Source of the DNA: Streptococcus sp. S784/96/1 | Lineage (GTDB): Bacteria > Bacillota > Bacilli > Lactobacillales > Streptococcaceae | Reading direction: 5' to 3' | DNA length: 64,000 nt | Assembly (NCBI RefSeq): GCF_902729355.1 | Contig: NZ_CACVCC010000008.1 | Span: 1-64,000 of the forward strand | In this document: piece after piece, positions 35,196 through 48,476 of the stretch | Numbering within the stretch: the stretch's first letter is position 1 | How the letters are laid out: every line of letters begins with the position of its first letter | Notes under the pieces: model-generated | What the model was told of the DNA's origin: nothing | The model's input: the letters and a program-made list of their open reading frames with translations, nothing else | Database searches by the model: none | Translations under genes and position numbers: made by a program

Positions 35196-36866
35196 ATGAA
35201 ATCTGATATCGAAATTGCACAAAGCGTTCAACTGAAACCAATCACGGAAATTGTCGAAAAAGTTGGAATTACTTTTGATGATATTGAACTCTATGGAAAA
35301 TATAAAGCAAAACTATCTTTTGATAAAATTAAGGCTGTTCAAAATAACGATGCTGGTAAACTTGTTTTAGTAACTGCGATTAACCCAACGCCAGCAGGTG
35401 AAGGAAAATCAACCATGTCTATCGGTCTAGCAGATGCTCTTAATAAGATTGGTAAGAAAACCATGATTGCCCTTCGTGAACCATCTCTTGGACCGGTTAT
35501 GGGAATTAAAGGCGGAGCAGCAGGGGGCGGTTACGCCCAAGTTCTTCCAATGGAGGATATTAACCTTCATTTTACAGGTGATATGCATGCCATTACAGCA
35601 GCTAACAATGCGCTTTCAGCTCTTCTAGATAATCATATTCAGCAGGGAAATGAGCTTGGTATCGACCAACGTCGTATTATTTGGAAGCGTGTGGTTGACC
35701 TCAATGATCGTGCCCTTCGTCAAGTAATTGTGGGACTTGGCAGTCCAGTCAACGGCATTCCTCGTGAAGACGGCTTCGACATTACGGTTGCTTCTGAAAT
35801 TATGGCAATTTTGTGTCTTGCGACAGATTTGAAAGATTTGAAAAAACGCTTAGCTAATATCGTTGTGGCTTATACCTATGATCGTCAGCCTGTTTATGTC
35901 CGAGATCTTAAAGTTGAAGGTGCTCTGACTCTTATTCTTAAAGATGCCATTAAGCCAAATTTAGTACAAACGATTTATGGGACACCTGCGCTTGTTCATG
36001 GTGGTCCATTTGCTAATATTGCACATGGTTGTAACTCTGTTCTTGCAACGACAACTGCTTTACGTTTGGCAGATTATACGATTACAGAAGCAGGTTTTGG
36101 TGCAGATCTAGGTGCCGAGAAATTCCTTGATATTAAAACACCAAATCTACCAAAATCTCCAGATGCCGTTGTCATTGTTGCAACTCTTCGCGCGCTAAAA
36201 ATGCATGGTGGTGTAGCTAAGACTGAATTGGGACAAGAAAATGTTGAAGCTGTTCGTAATGGTTTTGCTAATCTTAAACGCCATGTTGAAAATATTCGTA
36301 AGTTTGGTATTCCAGCAGTGGTTGCGATTAATGAATTTATTTCTGATACAGAAGCTGAAATCGCTACACTTAAAGAACTTTGCGCAGCAATTGAAGTTCC
36401 TGTTGAATTAGCTAGTGTTTGGGCAAATGGTGCAGATGGTGGTATAGATTTGGCTCACGCAGTGGTTGATGCGGTTGAAAATGGTGGGGCTGATTACAAG
36501 CGTCTTTACTCAGATGAGGATAGTCTTGAGGAAAAAATCACTAAAATTGTGACAGAAATTTATGGTGGAAAAGCTGTTCAGTTTGGGCCTAAAGCTAAAA
36601 TGCAACTCAAACAATTCTCAGAATTTGGCTGGGATAAGCTACCAGTCTGCATGGCCAAGACACAGTACTCATTCTCAGATAATCAATTCTTGCTTGGTGC
36701 TCCTGAACATTTCGACATCACTATCCGTGAATTTGTACCAAAAACAGGAGCTGGTTTCATCGTTGCTTTAACAGGTGATGTTATGACTATGCCAGGGCTT
36801 CCAAAACAACCTGCAGCGCTCAATATGGATGTTTCAGAAGATGGGACTGCAGTAGGGTTGTTCTAG
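35196..36866 (+). CDS. fhs: Formate--tetrahydrofolate ligase
   Basis: 556-aa cytoplasmic enzyme forming 10-formyl-THF from formate, ATP and THF, for purines and fMet-tRNA. The N-terminal ATP-binding [19 protein letters not shown] (about residues 64-82, P-loop GEGKST), [23 protein letters not shown] and [17 protein letters not shown] are family signatures, and the length is standard. GCGAGGTGT precedes the ATG; a likely PurR box and TATAAT lie upstream. Stand-alone gene with its own terminator. Confidence 0.97.
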   Translation: MKSDIEIAQSVQLKPITEIVEKVGITFDDIELYGKYKAKLSFDKIKAVQNNDAGKLVLVTAINPTPAGEGKSTMSIGLADALNKIGKKTMIALREPSLGPVMGIKGGAAGGGYAQVLPMEDINLHFTGDMHAITAANNALSALLDNHIQQGNELGIDQRRIIWKRVVDLNDRALRQVIVGLGSPVNGIPREDGFDITVASEIMAILCLATDLKDLKKRLANIVVAYTYDRQPVYVRDLKVEGALTLILKDAIKPNLVQTIYGTPALVHGGPFANIAHGCNSVLATTTALRLADYTITEAGFGADLGAEKFLDIKTPNLPKSPDAVVIVATLRALKMHGGVAKTELGQENVEAVRNGFANLKRHVENIRKFGIPAVVAINEFISDTEAEIATLKELCAAIEVPVELASVWANGADGGIDLAHAVVDAVENGGADYKRLYSDEDSLEEKITKIVTEIYGGKAVQFGPKAKMQLKQFSEFGWDKLPVCMAKTQYSFSDNQFLLGAPEHFDITIREFVPKTGAGFIVALTGDVMTMPGLPKQPAALNMDVSEDGTAVGLF

Positions 36867-36891
36867 TAATTTTTTCTAATAATCAATTATA

Positions 36892-36917
36892 AAAGTCAAC
36901 TTTAGTTGGCTTTTTTG
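36892..36917 (+). terminator. fhs terminator
   Basis: AAAGTCAACT / AGTTGGCTTTTTT. A second hairpin, CTCTCCTG...CAGGAGAG, follows at about 36930-36952. Confidence 0.75.
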
Positions 36918-36952
36918 GGTTACAAAAAACCTCTCCTGCAGCATCAGGAGAG

Positions 36953-37409
36953 ATTATACTTATTTACAATCAAAATCTGATAACTTGTATTGTAGGGATG
37001 CTCCAAAAGTCTGGGAGACCTTTGGAGGTTGGAAATAAGATGATCGCTAACGATTCCGTAATATTAAAATGTTTTAGATTCAAGCTTGAAAACGAACGAG
37101 TGGGAATAATCCAGTGAATGTTTTAGGTAGACACTTGAAAATGAAGAAGTGTCCAGTTTAGGACTTCCAATCACCAACTGCATCAATCTGTTATTACTAT
37201 AAAAAAAGAAGGTTGAGATATTTTTGTTCGAAGTTCTAGTCTCAATATAAACTATAAATCTGGTTGAATTTCTATAACAGGAGACATTTAATCCACTCCA
37301 ATTGTTATAATATAAGGTCCACAATTCTAGATTTTGAATTGCATTCAGTATTGAAAAGTATCATTAGCTCAACTACAAAATATTTAAAGAGAAGTGAGAG
37401 TCAATGAAA
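36953..37409. other. Intergenic region with an imperfect direct repeat, no gene
   Basis: No credible gene in about 450 bases. Two imperfect copies of an about 50-base unit occur, starting AATGTTTTAG at 37070 and 37121 and each followed 6-8 bases later by CTTGAAAA.GAA..AGTG. The region may be the scar of a lost element. A minus-strand frame at 37064-37324 has no family resemblance or ribosome binding site. Confidence 0.4.
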
Positions 37410-39626
37410 CTAATCTTTCTTTTCTGTTGTACTGGTTTGGCTAGTTGTTTCATTTTCCTCAGGTTTAGGATTGAGGGCTGTATAGCTAGGGGCATTAAAG
37501 CGATCAACGGTTGTTTTATTACCATTTTGGCTATAGATGCTAGTTGATTTAGGGCCACGTTTTTCTTCAATTTCTTTTAGTCTATCCAGACTTTGGGTGT
37601 AAGAAAAAGATTTAATATCAACGACTTTTAGCCCATTATCCGTATCAAAACGGAGTAAATCCCCCGTTTGAATCTCATCACTGATTTTAAGTTGTAATGT
37701 TGCTTCAGCTCGGACTTCCTCAAGTTTAGCAGAAGTATTTTCATCAGGGTTAGTGATTTCAAGTCCGCTGACGGTGTCGTATATGCGACCATTGTAGGAA
37801 GTATACTGAGGTGTGATGTAACTGCCAGCAGTTCGAAGTGCAACGATTTGTTTATTATCAGCAGATAATAAATCTTGACCAACTTGACTGAAGTTGGCAG
37901 TATCAATACCTAAGACATGAAGAAGGGTCGGAAGTCCATCAATTTCACCACCAAAAGTATCACTGATAAAACCTTTGGTCATTCCTGGAACATGAACCAT
38001 ATAGGGAACACGTTGTAACATGGCATTATCATATTGACTCCAAGTTTCAGAATCTTTGTCCAGTAGGGGGGCTAATTCTGGATTGCGCGAATTTGAAATA
38101 CCGTAGTGATCGCCATAGAGTACTATAACAGAGTTATCATAAATGCCTGTATCTTTAAAATATTGAAAGAGTGCCTTTATGGATGAATCTAGGTAATTGG
38201 CAGTCGCAAAATAACCATTAATGGTTTCATCATTTGTTTGTGCCAATGGAAATCCTTGCTCATCACTGTTACCTGCTAGACTATTATAGGGGTAATGGTT
38301 AGTAACTGTTATAAATTTGGTATAAAAAGGTTGTTGCATGTGCTCCAAATATTTAATGGAATCAGCTAACATGGTTTTGTCGTTAAGTCCATATTGGAAT
38401 GAATTACTTGCAGTTTGTTTAGAAAAGTATGAGGCATCAAAGAAGTAGTTGTATCCCCACTGTTTATAGGCATTGTTACGATTCCAAAAAGAGCCAACAT
38501 TTCCATGAAAAACTGCGCTAGTGTAGTCACCGTTTTGGGCCAAAATAGTTGGTGCAGCAAATTGGGTATTTTCGCCTCCATAGTTAACCATGAAAGAGCC
38601 GTTTGAAAGGCCGAATAAACCTGTTTCCATCATGGTTTCGGCATCTGATGTTTTACCGGCTTTAACTTGATTAAAAAAGTTAGAGAAGGCAAATGTTTCT
38701 GTGGAATGATAAAGCGAATTGATAAAGGGAGTAACTTCATATTCTTTATCATCAATTTTGAGTTTGTAGTCAATTAAAAATTGTTGAAAACTCTCCAAAT
38801 GTAGGACAATCACATTACGTCCTTTGCCAATTCCAAAATAATTTTGATTTGGTGCGGCGTATTGAGTAGTGAGATATTCCTTGACAGGAACCAAATCTTT
38901 AGCACTGGCACTATCACGTTCTTTTTGAGCTTGAATGGCTTGGTTCGTTGAGTAAATACTAAAGGTTGGCAAACCTAGAGCACGTACAACATAAGTATTT
39001 GAAAAACCACGTGTCAATAGTTCAGGGCGGTCTAACTCTGCCATGAAGAGGTTAATTGAAAAGGCGAGTGCTGACAAGGAGGTGACAGCGAAGCTAGCTC
39101 TTTTGTGAAAGGGGCGACTGTCTGTGGTGATTTTCTTTTTCCAAAATAACAACACCAAAATGAGGTAGTCAAGCAAATAGATGATGTCCCAAACTTGAAG
39201 AGAGTCAATGACAGTCTTACCAAGACCTTCAGAAGTTTTTCGGCTGGCCATAGCAGAGCTAAACGTGATAAAATCGGCAAATTCACGATAGTAAATGATG
39301 TTGGCAAAAAGAAGGATAGTCAGGAGGGCTGAAATCAACCAAGCAATGAAGTAAAACGATTTTTTTCGGTTAATATAAAGGGATAGCCCAATTAGCATCA
39401 AACCAATGGGAATAGGGTTAATTATAACTATGATCAGGCGGAGATAGTATTGGACCGGATGCTCAACAGAAGCTAGATCCAAATTAAAGGCCATAAAATA
39501 TGCCCATATCGTTTTGAGGGTATAGCCTAATAATAACAACAAGATGAAGCCTAATCTGGTTGAGACGACATCAAAGAAAGTGTCTTTAAATCTTTTCAAA
39601 GTGTTTTCCTCATTCATAGAAATCAT
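37410..39626 (-). CDS. LTA-synthase-family phosphoglycerol transferase (sulfatase fold)
   Basis: 738-aa membrane protein. Five hydrophobic helices fill roughly residues 25-210, followed by an extracellular sulfatase-type domain: NVIVLHLESFQQ (metal-binding Glu), KAGKTSDAETMMETGLFG with the nucleophilic Thr at 326, VFHGNVGSFWNRN, TNHYPYN, and VLYGDHYGISNS for metal binding. These match LtaS, which transfers glycerol phosphate from phosphatidylglycerol to make lipoteichoic acid. The last 100 or so residues are a species-variable tail. ATG 39626 or 39617 could start it. Streptococci can have more than one LtaS-like protein, so the exact substrate is open. Confidence 0.88.
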   Translation of the reverse strand: MISMNEENTLKRFKDTFFDVVSTRLGFILLLLLGYTLKTIWAYFMAFNLDLASVEHPVQYYLRLIIVIINPIPIGLMLIGLSLYINRKKSFYFIAWLISALLTILLFANIIYYREFADFITFSSAMASRKTSEGLGKTVIDSLQVWDIIYLLDYLILVLLFWKKKITTDSRPFHKRASFAVTSLSALAFSINLFMAELDRPELLTRGFSNTYVVRALGLPTFSIYSTNQAIQAQKERDSASAKDLVPVKEYLTTQYAAPNQNYFGIGKGRNVIVLHLESFQQFLIDYKLKIDDKEYEVTPFINSLYHSTETFAFSNFFNQVKAGKTSDAETMMETGLFGLSNGSFMVNYGGENTQFAAPTILAQNGDYTSAVFHGNVGSFWNRNNAYKQWGYNYFFDASYFSKQTASNSFQYGLNDKTMLADSIKYLEHMQQPFYTKFITVTNHYPYNSLAGNSDEQGFPLAQTNDETINGYFATANYLDSSIKALFQYFKDTGIYDNSVIVLYGDHYGISNSRNPELAPLLDKDSETWSQYDNAMLQRVPYMVHVPGMTKGFISDTFGGEIDGLPTLLHVLGIDTANFSQVGQDLLSADNKQIVALRTAGSYITPQYTSYNGRIYDTVSGLEITNPDENTSAKLEEVRAEATLQLKISDEIQTGDLLRFDTDNGLKVVDIKSFSYTQSLDRLKEIEEKRGPKSTSIYSQNGNKTTVDRFNAPSYTALNPKPEENETTSQTSTTEKKD

Positions 39627-39700
39627 ATGACTTCATTATAACACAAAACAAAAATCAAGAGTAATCTAAAACCATTGTGGCTAATTGTCTGAAAATTTGC

Positions 39701-39713
39701 TATAATACTCCTA
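39701..39713 (+). promoter_or_regulatory. Extended -10 promoter abutting the methyltransferase start
   Basis: TTGCTATAAT (TGn-TATAAT; TATAAT 39701-39706) ends 6 bases before ATG 39713, with no Shine-Dalgarno sequence between. The same arrangement as at holA suggests a leaderless message. Confidence 0.5.
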
Positions 39714-40876
39714 TGATTAAACTTGTTATGGGTGATTTAGCTGAAAAGCGTGTTAAATCAGGTATTCAGCTCATAGATGGCAGAGACTTTCTAGACCAAA
39801 TAGTTACGGACGGAGTGGTTTCTTTGGTCAATCAAAAAGGCGCTTTTCTTGGTACGGCTTACTTGTCTCGCCAAAATAAGGGGATTGGTTGGGTTCTATC
39901 TCGAGAAGCGATTGAGGTAACGGAAGATTATCTGATTCATCTCTTTAAAAAGGCGAAACAAAAACGTAGGCAATTTGAGATGTCAGATTTAACGACAGCT
40001 TACCGTCTTTTTAATCAAGATGGAGATAATCTAGGTGGCCTTACTATTGACAGATATGGAGATTACGCTCTCTTTTCTTGGTATAATTCCTATATCTATC
40101 GTCAGAAAGAACTTATTATTTCTGCCTTTCAAAAGGTTTTTCCAGAACTCAAAGGTGCTTATGGGAAAGTACGTTTTAAAAGTGACCGTCCTGAAAGTTC
40201 TTATCTATATGGGGAAGAAGCGCTTAATCCTTTCGAGATTTTGGAAAATGGCGTGCGCTATTCAGTCTTTTTAAACGATGGACTAATGACAGGGATTTTC
40301 TTAGACCAACATGAGGTCAGAGGAAGTTTGGTTGATGGTTTAGCCTTAGGAAAAACAGTTCTTAATATGTTTTCTTACACTGCAGCCTTTTCTGTTGCCG
40401 CTGCCATGGGTGGTGCACTAGAGACTACATCAGTTGATTTGGCCAAAAGGTCTCGAGAACTCTCGCAAGCTCATTTTAAAGCAAATGGTCTTGGACTTGA
40501 AAATCACCAGTTTGTTGTCATGGATGTCTTTGACTATTTTAAATATGCGAGACGCCATGCTCTGAAATTTGATGTGATTGTCATCGACCCACCAAGTTTT
40601 GCTAGAAATAAAAAACAGACCTTTTCTGTCTTAAAAGATTATCATAAATTGATTGCGCAGGCATTAGATATTTTAAGTCCTAGAGGGATTATTGTTGCAT
40701 CAACAAATGCCTCAAATATGACAACGCAGCAATTTAAGAAACAAATTCAAAAGGGACTTGGAAAAATCAAGTACCAATTTATAGATTTAAAACAGTTGCC
40801 GGGTGATTTCACTGTCAACAAAAATGATGAAAGCAGTAATTACTTAAAAGTATTTACGATAAAGGTAAACCAATGA
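39713..40876 (+). CDS. rlmI: Class I SAM-dependent rRNA methyltransferase (RlmI-like)
   Basis: 387 aa from ATG 39713 (an upstream in-frame extension lacks support). The N-terminal PUA-like RNA-binding domain spans residues about 1-75 ([35 protein letters not shown]). The EEHR-type middle segment is followed by the Rossmann methyltransferase: [18 protein letters not shown] for [17 protein letters not shown] and the catalytic [12 protein letters not shown]. coli RlmI methylates 23S rRNA C1962; the exact target here is by homology. Its stop overlaps the aroD start (ATGA), so it leads the aro run. Confidence 0.88.
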   Translation: MIKLVMGDLAEKRVKSGIQLIDGRDFLDQIVTDGVVSLVNQKGAFLGTAYLSRQNKGIGWVLSREAIEVTEDYLIHLFKKAKQKRRQFEMSDLTTAYRLFNQDGDNLGGLTIDRYGDYALFSWYNSYIYRQKELIISAFQKVFPELKGAYGKVRFKSDRPESSYLYGEEALNPFEILENGVRYSVFLNDGLMTGIFLDQHEVRGSLVDGLALGKTVLNMFSYTAAFSVAAAMGGALETTSVDLAKRSRELSQAHFKANGLGLENHQFVVMDVFDYFKYARRHALKFDVIVIDPPSFARNKKQTFSVLKDYHKLIAQALDILSPRGIIVASTNASNMTTQQFKKQIQKGLGKIKYQFIDLKQLPGDFTVNKNDESSNYLKVFTIKVNQ

Positions 40877-41550
40877 AAATTGTCGTTCCAGTAATGCCTA
40901 GGAGCTTAGAAGAAGCTCAATTGCTTGACGTGACTAAGTATGATTTAGCAGATATTATTGAATGGCGGGCTGATTACTTGCCAAAAGAAGAGATTTTAAC
41001 GGTTGCCCCTGCGATTTTTGAAAAATTTGTAGGTCGCGAGGTACTTTTTACCCTTCGCACAACTCATGAAGGTGGAAATATTGAATTAGAAGACCAGGAA
41101 TATGTAGGTCTTATCAAAGAAATCAGTGCGATTTACCAGCCAGACTACATTGATTACGAGTATTTTTCACACATGGGTGTGTTTAACGAGATGCTTGATT
41201 TTTCAAATTTGGTATTGTCTTATCATAATTTTAATGAAACTCCAAGTAACATAATGGAAGCCTTTTCTGAGATGACAGCTCTGTCACCACGTATCGTAAA
41301 AATTGCAGTCATGCCTATTACACATCAAGATGTTCTTGATTTGATGAACTTTACTAGAGGTTTTAAGACTCTGAACCCTGAACAGGAATATGCGGTCATG
41401 TCGATGGGCAAATTGGGGCGTATTACCCGTATTGCAGGCGAGTTGATGGGATCGTGCTGGTCCTACGCCAGCCTTGAAGAGGAAAGTGCTCCTGGACAAA
41501 TTCCTCTTCATCAATTGACGAAGTTTTTGGAGGTGCTAAATGCAGATTGA
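40873..41550 (+). CDS. aroD: 3-dehydroquinate dehydratase, type I
   Basis: 225-aa cytoplasmic enzyme of the shikimate pathway, dehydrating 3-dehydroquinate through a Schiff base. The family residues are visible: IIEWRADYL near the start, [10 protein letters not shown], catalytic His in [10 protein letters not shown] (near 118) and the Schiff-base Lys in IVKIAVMP (near 144). Coupled to the methyltransferase by an ATGA overlap and to aroE by an 11-base overlap. Confidence 0.95.
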   Translation: MKIVVPVMPRSLEEAQLLDVTKYDLADIIEWRADYLPKEEILTVAPAIFEKFVGREVLFTLRTTHEGGNIELEDQEYVGLIKEISAIYQPDYIDYEYFSHMGVFNEMLDFSNLVLSYHNFNETPSNIMEAFSEMTALSPRIVKIAVMPITHQDVLDLMNFTRGFKTLNPEQEYAVMSMGKLGRITRIAGELMGSCWSYASLEEESAPGQIPLHQLTKFLEVLNAD

Positions 41551-42406
41551 TGGACATACACGTTTAGCTGCTGTGGTAGCAAGACCGATCAAGCATTCTA
41601 TTTCTCCCTTTATTCACAACTATGCTTTTAACAAGACGAATATCAATGGTGTTTATGTAGCTTGGGACATTCCTGAAAGGGATCTTGAAGAAACCCTTAA
41701 AAATGTGAAGCGCTATGACATGTGGGGTGTTAATATTTCCATGCCTTATAAGCAAGCTGCTTTGCCTTATATGGACGAATTGACGGATTCAGCTCAACTT
41801 ATTGGTGCGGTCAACACGGTTATCAACCGAGATGGAAAATTGATTGGCCATAATACAGACGGTATTGGATTTTTCAAATCATTATCGACTTTTTTAGATT
41901 TTGATGTCAAAGGTAAACATATGACCATTTTAGGCGGTGGTGGTGCGGCAACGGCAATTATTGCCCAAGCTGCGCTCAATGGTGCCAGTCATATCACGAT
42001 ATTTAACCAGACAGCATTTTTAGAGGAAACACAAGCAAAAGCGCAAGCCTTATCCCAAAAAACAGGTGTGGAAATTGATGTTTATCCGATTGAAAATCTT
42101 GCCTTGATTGAGGAAAAAGTGGCTGAAAGTCAGTTGTTTGTTAATGCGACTAGTGTGGGCATGGATGGTCAGTCAATGATTATTCGTGATGATTTTCAAT
42201 TTCCAGAAGGTCTTACAGTAGCAGATGTGATTTACCAACCCTTTGAAACCCTATTTTTAAAACTGGCACGTAGCCGTGGACTCAAAGCTATTAATGGCTT
42301 AGGAATGCTTCTCTTTCAAGCGGCGGCAGCATTTGAAGAATGGACAGGGGCAGAAATGCCAACTGATGAGATTTGGCAGGTACTAGAGGAAAAGTATCAG
42401 TGTTAA
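41540..42406 (+). CDS. aroE: Shikimate dehydrogenase (NADP+)
   Basis: 288 aa. Reduces 3-dehydroshikimate to shikimate. Substrate-site motif [13 protein letters not shown] (residues about 15-27), [14 protein letters not shown] with the catalytic Lys, [23 protein letters not shown], the dinucleotide loop [16 protein letters not shown], and C-terminal [19 protein letters not shown]. It starts inside aroD; the following NUDIX gene starts inside its last codons. Confidence 0.96.
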   Translation: MQIDGHTRLAAVVARPIKHSISPFIHNYAFNKTNINGVYVAWDIPERDLEETLKNVKRYDMWGVNISMPYKQAALPYMDELTDSAQLIGAVNTVINRDGKLIGHNTDGIGFFKSLSTFLDFDVKGKHMTILGGGGAATAIIAQAALNGASHITIFNQTAFLEETQAKAQALSQKTGVEIDVYPIENLALIEEKVAESQLFVNATSVGMDGQSMIIRDDFQFPEGLTVADVIYQPFETLFLKLARSRGLKAINGLGMLLFQAAAAFEEWTGAEMPTDEIWQVLEEKYQC

Positions 42407-42906
42407 GGACTTATCAGATTGGTAATTATGACAGTGATTTTCTAATTGAAAGCAAACGCCAGGCAGTGCGAGGACTTGTTGTCACTCCTGATGAGAAAGT
42501 TCTTGTGATGACTTATGGCAAGTATGATTTTTCAGTCTTACCAGGTGGTGGATTAGGAAAAGGTGAAACCTTCGAACAGGCTTTTCGTCGTGAGATTTTA
42601 GAAGAAACAGGATATCAGTGCAGATGGCTAAGTCAACTGTGCCAGATTGAAGATTACCGAAAAGATGAGAAGTTGCTTCAAATTCATCACGGGTTTGTTG
42701 CAGGGGTGTCTGAGAGCAAGCTAGCCCAGAATCTCGACGAGGATGAAAAATCCGATAAGGTTTATTTAGAATTGTTAACCTTGGAAGAACTTGTCAAACG
42801 TTTTTCTGTTCAACAACCTCATACAGAACAACAGAGCCTCTTACGCCAGCGTGATAGGATAATTTTACAAGAAGCCCTAACTTATTTACATCAAGTGAGG
42901 AAGTGA
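42400..42906 (+). CDS. NUDIX hydrolase
   Basis: 168 aa, start taken as GTG 42400, preceded by AGAGGAAAAG; a TTG at 42373 would overlap aroE more deeply. The Nudix box [18 protein letters not shown] followed by LEETGY (about residues 48-71) is complete, with REILEE for metal binding. Such enzymes hydrolyse nucleoside diphosphate derivatives; the specific substrate is unknown. Its place between aroE and aroB, with overlapping ends, implies co-translation with the shikimate genes, though a metabolic link is not evident. Confidence 0.87.
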   Translation: MLRTYQIGNYDSDFLIESKRQAVRGLVVTPDEKVLVMTYGKYDFSVLPGGGLGKGETFEQAFRREILEETGYQCRWLSQLCQIEDYRKDEKLLQIHHGFVAGVSESKLAQNLDEDEKSDKVYLELLTLEELVKRFSVQQPHTEQQSLLRQRDRIILQEALTYLHQVRK

Positions 42907-42911
42907 TAGCG

Positions 42912-43979
42912 ATGAAATTACATGTTGATTTAGCGACAAATCCCTATGATATCATGATTGAACGAGGGTCTCTTACAAGTGTAGGAGACTGGGCTCGTTC
43001 AATCTTGAATTGTCAGAAGATTGCGATTATAACAGATGACCACGTTGCCTCTCTCTATGCAGAGACGGTTCAACAAAGTCTTGAAACTGCCGGTTTTGAG
43101 ATCTTTGTTTTTGAGTTTTTAGAAGGAGAGGCTTCCAAAAATCTTACAACAGTTAATAATGCCTACGATTTCTTGCTTGAAAATGGGCTAACCAGGGGTG
43201 ATGGCATTGTTGCTCTTGGTGGTGGTGTTGTCGGTGATTTAGCTGGTTTTGTTGCTTCGACTTATATGCGAGGCATTCCATTTTTACAGATACCGACAAG
43301 TCTGACTGCACAAGTGGATTCTTCCATTGGTGGTAAAACAGGTGTCAATACGCCAAGGGCCAAGAATAGTGTGGGAACATTTGCTCAGCCTAAAGGGGTT
43401 TTTATTGATCCAGATGTTCTTAAGACGCTGGGAAAACGTGAACTTATTGAAGGTATGGGAGAAGTGATCAAATATGGTCTCATTGATGATGTTGACCTGT
43501 GGGAGATCCTAGAAACTTTAGATGGAAGTCCAGAATCTATTTTGGAGCATGCTGAAGACATTATTTATCATTCTTGTAATGTGAAACGTAAGATTGTTGT
43601 CGAGGATGAGTTTGAAGGTGGCATCCGTATGTACCTAAATTTTGGTCATACGATTGGGCATGCCATTGAACAAACAGCGGGATATGGTAAGGTCATGCAC
43701 GGTGAGGCTGTTGCGATTGGTATGGTTCAAATATCTCGTGTAGCTGAGAAAAAAGGTTTGATGCCAGCTGGAATGACTGACAAAATTATTAACATGTGTG
43801 CAAAATTTGGTTTACCAACGGACCATAAGCCTTGGCTGGTTAATGATTTGTACGCTGCACTGACGCATGATAAAAAGGCAAGTGGTAATACTATCAAGAC
43901 CGTCATTGTACCTAAATTAGGTAGCGCAGCCATTAACCAAATCCCTTTGGAGGAAATGAAAGAGTATCTGGAGAAATAA
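42912..43979 (+). CDS. aroB: 3-dehydroquinate synthase
   Basis: 355 aa. Converts DAHP to 3-dehydroquinate (NAD and divalent metal dependent). Signatures: [21 protein letters not shown] (NAD site, split here by the usual Gly loop), [21 protein letters not shown], and metal-site regions [12 protein letters not shown] and [12 protein letters not shown] plus HGEAVAIGM. The start at 42912 follows GAGGAAGTG and matches the family N-terminus ([14 protein letters not shown]). One base separates it from aroC. Confidence 0.96.
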   Translation: MKLHVDLATNPYDIMIERGSLTSVGDWARSILNCQKIAIITDDHVASLYAETVQQSLETAGFEIFVFEFLEGEASKNLTTVNNAYDFLLENGLTRGDGIVALGGGVVGDLAGFVASTYMRGIPFLQIPTSLTAQVDSSIGGKTGVNTPRAKNSVGTFAQPKGVFIDPDVLKTLGKRELIEGMGEVIKYGLIDDVDLWEILETLDGSPESILEHAEDIIYHSCNVKRKIVVEDEFEGGIRMYLNFGHTIGHAIEQTAGYGKVMHGEAVAIGMVQISRVAEKKGLMPAGMTDKIINMCAKFGLPTDHKPWLVNDLYAALTHDKKASGNTIKTVIVPKLGSAAINQIPLEEMKEYLEK

Positions 43980-43980
43980 G

Positions 43981-45147
43981 ATGAGATATTTAACCGCAGG
44001 TGAGTCCCACGGACCACGATTGACAGCTATTATTGAAGGTGTACCGGCAGGTTTACCCTTGACAGCCCAAGATATCAACGGTGATTTAAAACGTCGTCAG
44101 GGTGGTTATGGTCGCGGTGGTCGCATGAAAATCGAAAGCGACGTTGTTGAGATTACTTCTGGTGTTCGTCATGGAAAGACGACTGGAGCACCGATAACGC
44201 TTCATGTCATCAATAAAGACCATCAAAAATGGCTTGATATTATGGCAGTAGAAGATATTGAAGACCGTCTTAAAACAAAGAGAAAAATCAAACACCCCCG
44301 TCCAGGTCATGCAGACCTTGTTGGCGGTATGAAATATCGCTTTGATGATTTAAGAAATTCTCTAGAGCGTTCATCTGCGCGTGAAACAACGATGCGTGTG
44401 GCAGTTGGAGCAGTTGCCAAAAGAATTTTAGCAGAGCTTGATATTGAAATCGCTAATCATGTTGTTGTATTTGGTGGTAAAGAAATTGATGTTCCAGCTG
44501 ATTTGACAGTCTCTGAGATTAAGAAATTGGCTCAGGAATCAGAAATTTCTGTTGTTAATCGAGAACGAGAACAGGAAATCAAGGATTACATAGATCAAAT
44601 TAAAAAAGAAGGGGACACGATTGGTGGAGTTGTAGAAACAATCGTTGGTGGTGTTCCAGTAGGTTTAGGTTCTTTTGTACAATGGGATACCAAATTGGAT
44701 GCTAAGTTAGCTCAGGCAGTTGTGTCTATCAATGCTTTTAAGGGCGTTGAATTTGGTGTCGGTTTCCAAGCAGGTTACCGTAAAGGTTCTGAGGTTATGG
44801 ATGAAATTCTTTGGAATACAGAAGATGGCTATACGCGTCGTACCAATAACCTCGGTGGTTTTGAAGGTGGTATGACTAATGGTCAGCCTATTATCATTCG
44901 AGGTGTGATGAAGCCAATTCCGACTTTGTATAAACCCTTAATGTCAGTTGATATTGAAACACATGAACCTTATAAGGCAACTGTAGAGCGTTCAGATCCA
45001 ACGGCTCTTCCAGCAGCAGGTGTGGTTATGGAAAGTGTCGTTGCTACAGTCATTGCTCAGGAAATCTTAGAGAAATTTTCATCAGACAATATGGAAGAAT
45101 TAAAGGCAGCTGTGGATTCACACCGTAACTATGTTAGAAAGTTTTAG
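43981..45147 (+). CDS. aroC: Chorismate synthase
   Basis: 388 aa. FMN-dependent last step of the shikimate pathway (EPSP to chorismate). The first signature [18 protein letters not shown] is at the N-terminus, then [20 protein letters not shown] and [19 protein letters not shown]; further on, [18 protein letters not shown] and [18 protein letters not shown]. Its length is standard. aroB ends one base upstream. Confidence 0.97.
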   Translation: MRYLTAGESHGPRLTAIIEGVPAGLPLTAQDINGDLKRRQGGYGRGGRMKIESDVVEITSGVRHGKTTGAPITLHVINKDHQKWLDIMAVEDIEDRLKTKRKIKHPRPGHADLVGGMKYRFDDLRNSLERSSARETTMRVAVGAVAKRILAELDIEIANHVVVFGGKEIDVPADLTVSEIKKLAQESEISVVNREREQEIKDYIDQIKKEGDTIGGVVETIVGGVPVGLGSFVQWDTKLDAKLAQAVVSINAFKGVEFGVGFQAGYRKGSEVMDEILWNTEDGYTRRTNNLGGFEGGMTNGQPIIIRGVMKPIPTLYKPLMSVDIETHEPYKATVERSDPTALPAAGVVMESVVATVIAQEILEKFSSDNMEELKAAVDSHRNYVRKF

Positions 45148-45150
45148 TCT

Positions 45151-46254
45151 ATGTCAAAAACAATATACATTGCGGGACTAGGTTTGATTGGTGGTTCATT
45201 GGCTTTAGCCATTCGTAAGGCTCATCCAACTTATCGGATTCTAGGCTATAATCGCCCTGAAAAATCACAACAGATTGCTCGTGAACGAGGGATGGTTAAT
45301 GATTTAACGGATGATTTTGCTAGTTTTGCTCCCTTAGCTGATATTATTATATTAGCAGTTCCTATTAAACAGACTATTCTTTTTTTAAAAGAGTTGGCTC
45401 AATTAGACTTGAAAAAAGGTGTGATTATTACAGATGTTGGTTCGACAAAACAGGAGATTGTTGCAGTAGCTGAAGCCTGTTTTGCTAATCGTGAGATTGA
45501 TTTTATTGGCGGCCATCCGATGGCAGGCAGTCATAAGTCTGGAGCTATTGCAGCTGATGTTAGCTTGTTTGAAAATGCCTACTATATTTTCACACCGACT
45601 CAGTTCACCCAAGAAAGGGCTTTAACGTCTTTAAAAGACTTGTTTAAGGGAACTGGAGCTCGTTATATTGAGGTGGCTGCTGATGAGCACGACCGAGTAA
45701 CTAGTCAGATTTCTCATTTCCCCCATATTTTAGCGACTAGCTTGATGTTGCAAACTGGCGACTACGCTGAATCTCACGAGCACACAAAGTATTTTACTGC
45801 CGGAGGTTTTAGGGATATGACTCGGATTGCAGAGTCAGAGCCTGATTTATGGACTTCTATTTTGCTGAGTAATAGCAGAGCTGTTCTTGACAGAATTGAG
45901 GAATTTAAAGAGCGTCTTGATGAGGTTGCGCAGCTTATTTTCCAGAAAAATGAGCCAGCAATCTGGAAGTTTTTCAATCAAGGACGTGCCATGAGGCAAG
46001 CTATGGAAATCCACAAAAAGGGTGGTGTAGATAGCTTTTACGATCTCTTTGTTGAAGTCCCTGACGAAGAAGATGTGGTCTTGAAAATTTTGGAATTACT
46101 AAGAGGAATTTCTCTCGTGAACTTGCACATCAATGAGGAAAACCGAGAAGATAGTCATGGTGTTTTGCAACTAACCTTTAAAAATGCTCAGGATTTAGCT
46201 ACTGCCGAAGTTATTATTAAAAATAATACAGATTATCACATTACAATTACATAA
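45151..46254 (+). CDS. tyrA: Prephenate dehydrogenase with ACT domain
   Basis: 367 aa. Oxidative decarboxylation of prephenate on the route to tyrosine. N-terminal Rossmann motif [20 protein letters not shown], followed by [24 protein letters not shown] with the catalytic His, and [16 protein letters not shown]. The C-terminal 70 residues ([23 protein letters not shown]...) form an ACT-type regulatory domain, suggesting feedback by tyrosine. Three bases after aroC. Confidence 0.95.
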   Translation: MSKTIYIAGLGLIGGSLALAIRKAHPTYRILGYNRPEKSQQIARERGMVNDLTDDFASFAPLADIIILAVPIKQTILFLKELAQLDLKKGVIITDVGSTKQEIVAVAEACFANREIDFIGGHPMAGSHKSGAIAADVSLFENAYYIFTPTQFTQERALTSLKDLFKGTGARYIEVAADEHDRVTSQISHFPHILATSLMLQTGDYAESHEHTKYFTAGGFRDMTRIAESEPDLWTSILLSNSRAVLDRIEEFKERLDEVAQLIFQKNEPAIWKFFNQGRAMRQAMEIHKKGGVDSFYDLFVEVPDEEDVVLKILELLRGISLVNLHINEENREDSHGVLQLTFKNAQDLATAEVIIKNNTDYHITIT

Positions 46255-46265
46255 AGGAGTTACTC

Positions 46266-46604
46266 ATGGAAAATATTTATGATTTAGCAAATAACTTGGA
46301 ACGTGCTATCCGTGCACTTCCAGAATATCAAGCTGTTAAAACGGCGAAAGAGGCAGTTGATGCTGATGCTGCTGCCAAAGGACTTTGGGAGGAATTTTTA
46401 GTCGCACAAAATAAAATTCAGGCCCTAATTCAATCTGGACAAATGCCTAGTCCAGAGGATCAAGCAGAAATGACTGCACTTGGTGATAAAATTGAAAAAA
46501 ATAGTATTGTTAAAGCTTATTTCACAAACCAGCAAGCACTAGGTGTTTATGTTGCTGACTTGGAGCGAATCATCTTTAAACCTTTACAAGAATTAGCAGA
46601 GTAA
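46266..46604 (+). CDS. YlbF-family protein
   Basis: 112-aa all-helical protein: [34 protein letters not shown]..., with the family's middle region [22 protein letters not shown]. In Bacillus, YlbF and YmcA form a complex that alters RNase Y activity. In streptococci this stand-alone relative sits in the aro cluster; the link to aromatic biosynthesis is unexplained. AAAGGAG precedes the ATG and a strong terminator follows. Confidence 0.85.
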   Translation: MENIYDLANNLERAIRALPEYQAVKTAKEAVDADAAAKGLWEEFLVAQNKIQALIQSGQMPSPEDQAEMTALGDKIEKNSIVKAYFTNQQALGVYVADLERIIFKPLQELAE

Positions 46605-46651
46605 GTCGCTAAAAATCAGTACATTTATATCAAATGTCTTACATAAGGCAC

Positions 46652-48472
<1,821 letters not shown>

Positions 48473-48476
<4 letters not shown>

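Noticed and set aside
36930..36952. CTCTCCTG...CAGGAGAG hairpin as a small RNA
   Set aside because: It lies just after the fhs terminator with no promoter; more likely a second terminator-like dyad.
37064..37324. 86-codon minus-strand reading frame
   Set aside because: No ribosome binding site, low-complexity composition and it spans a direct repeat.
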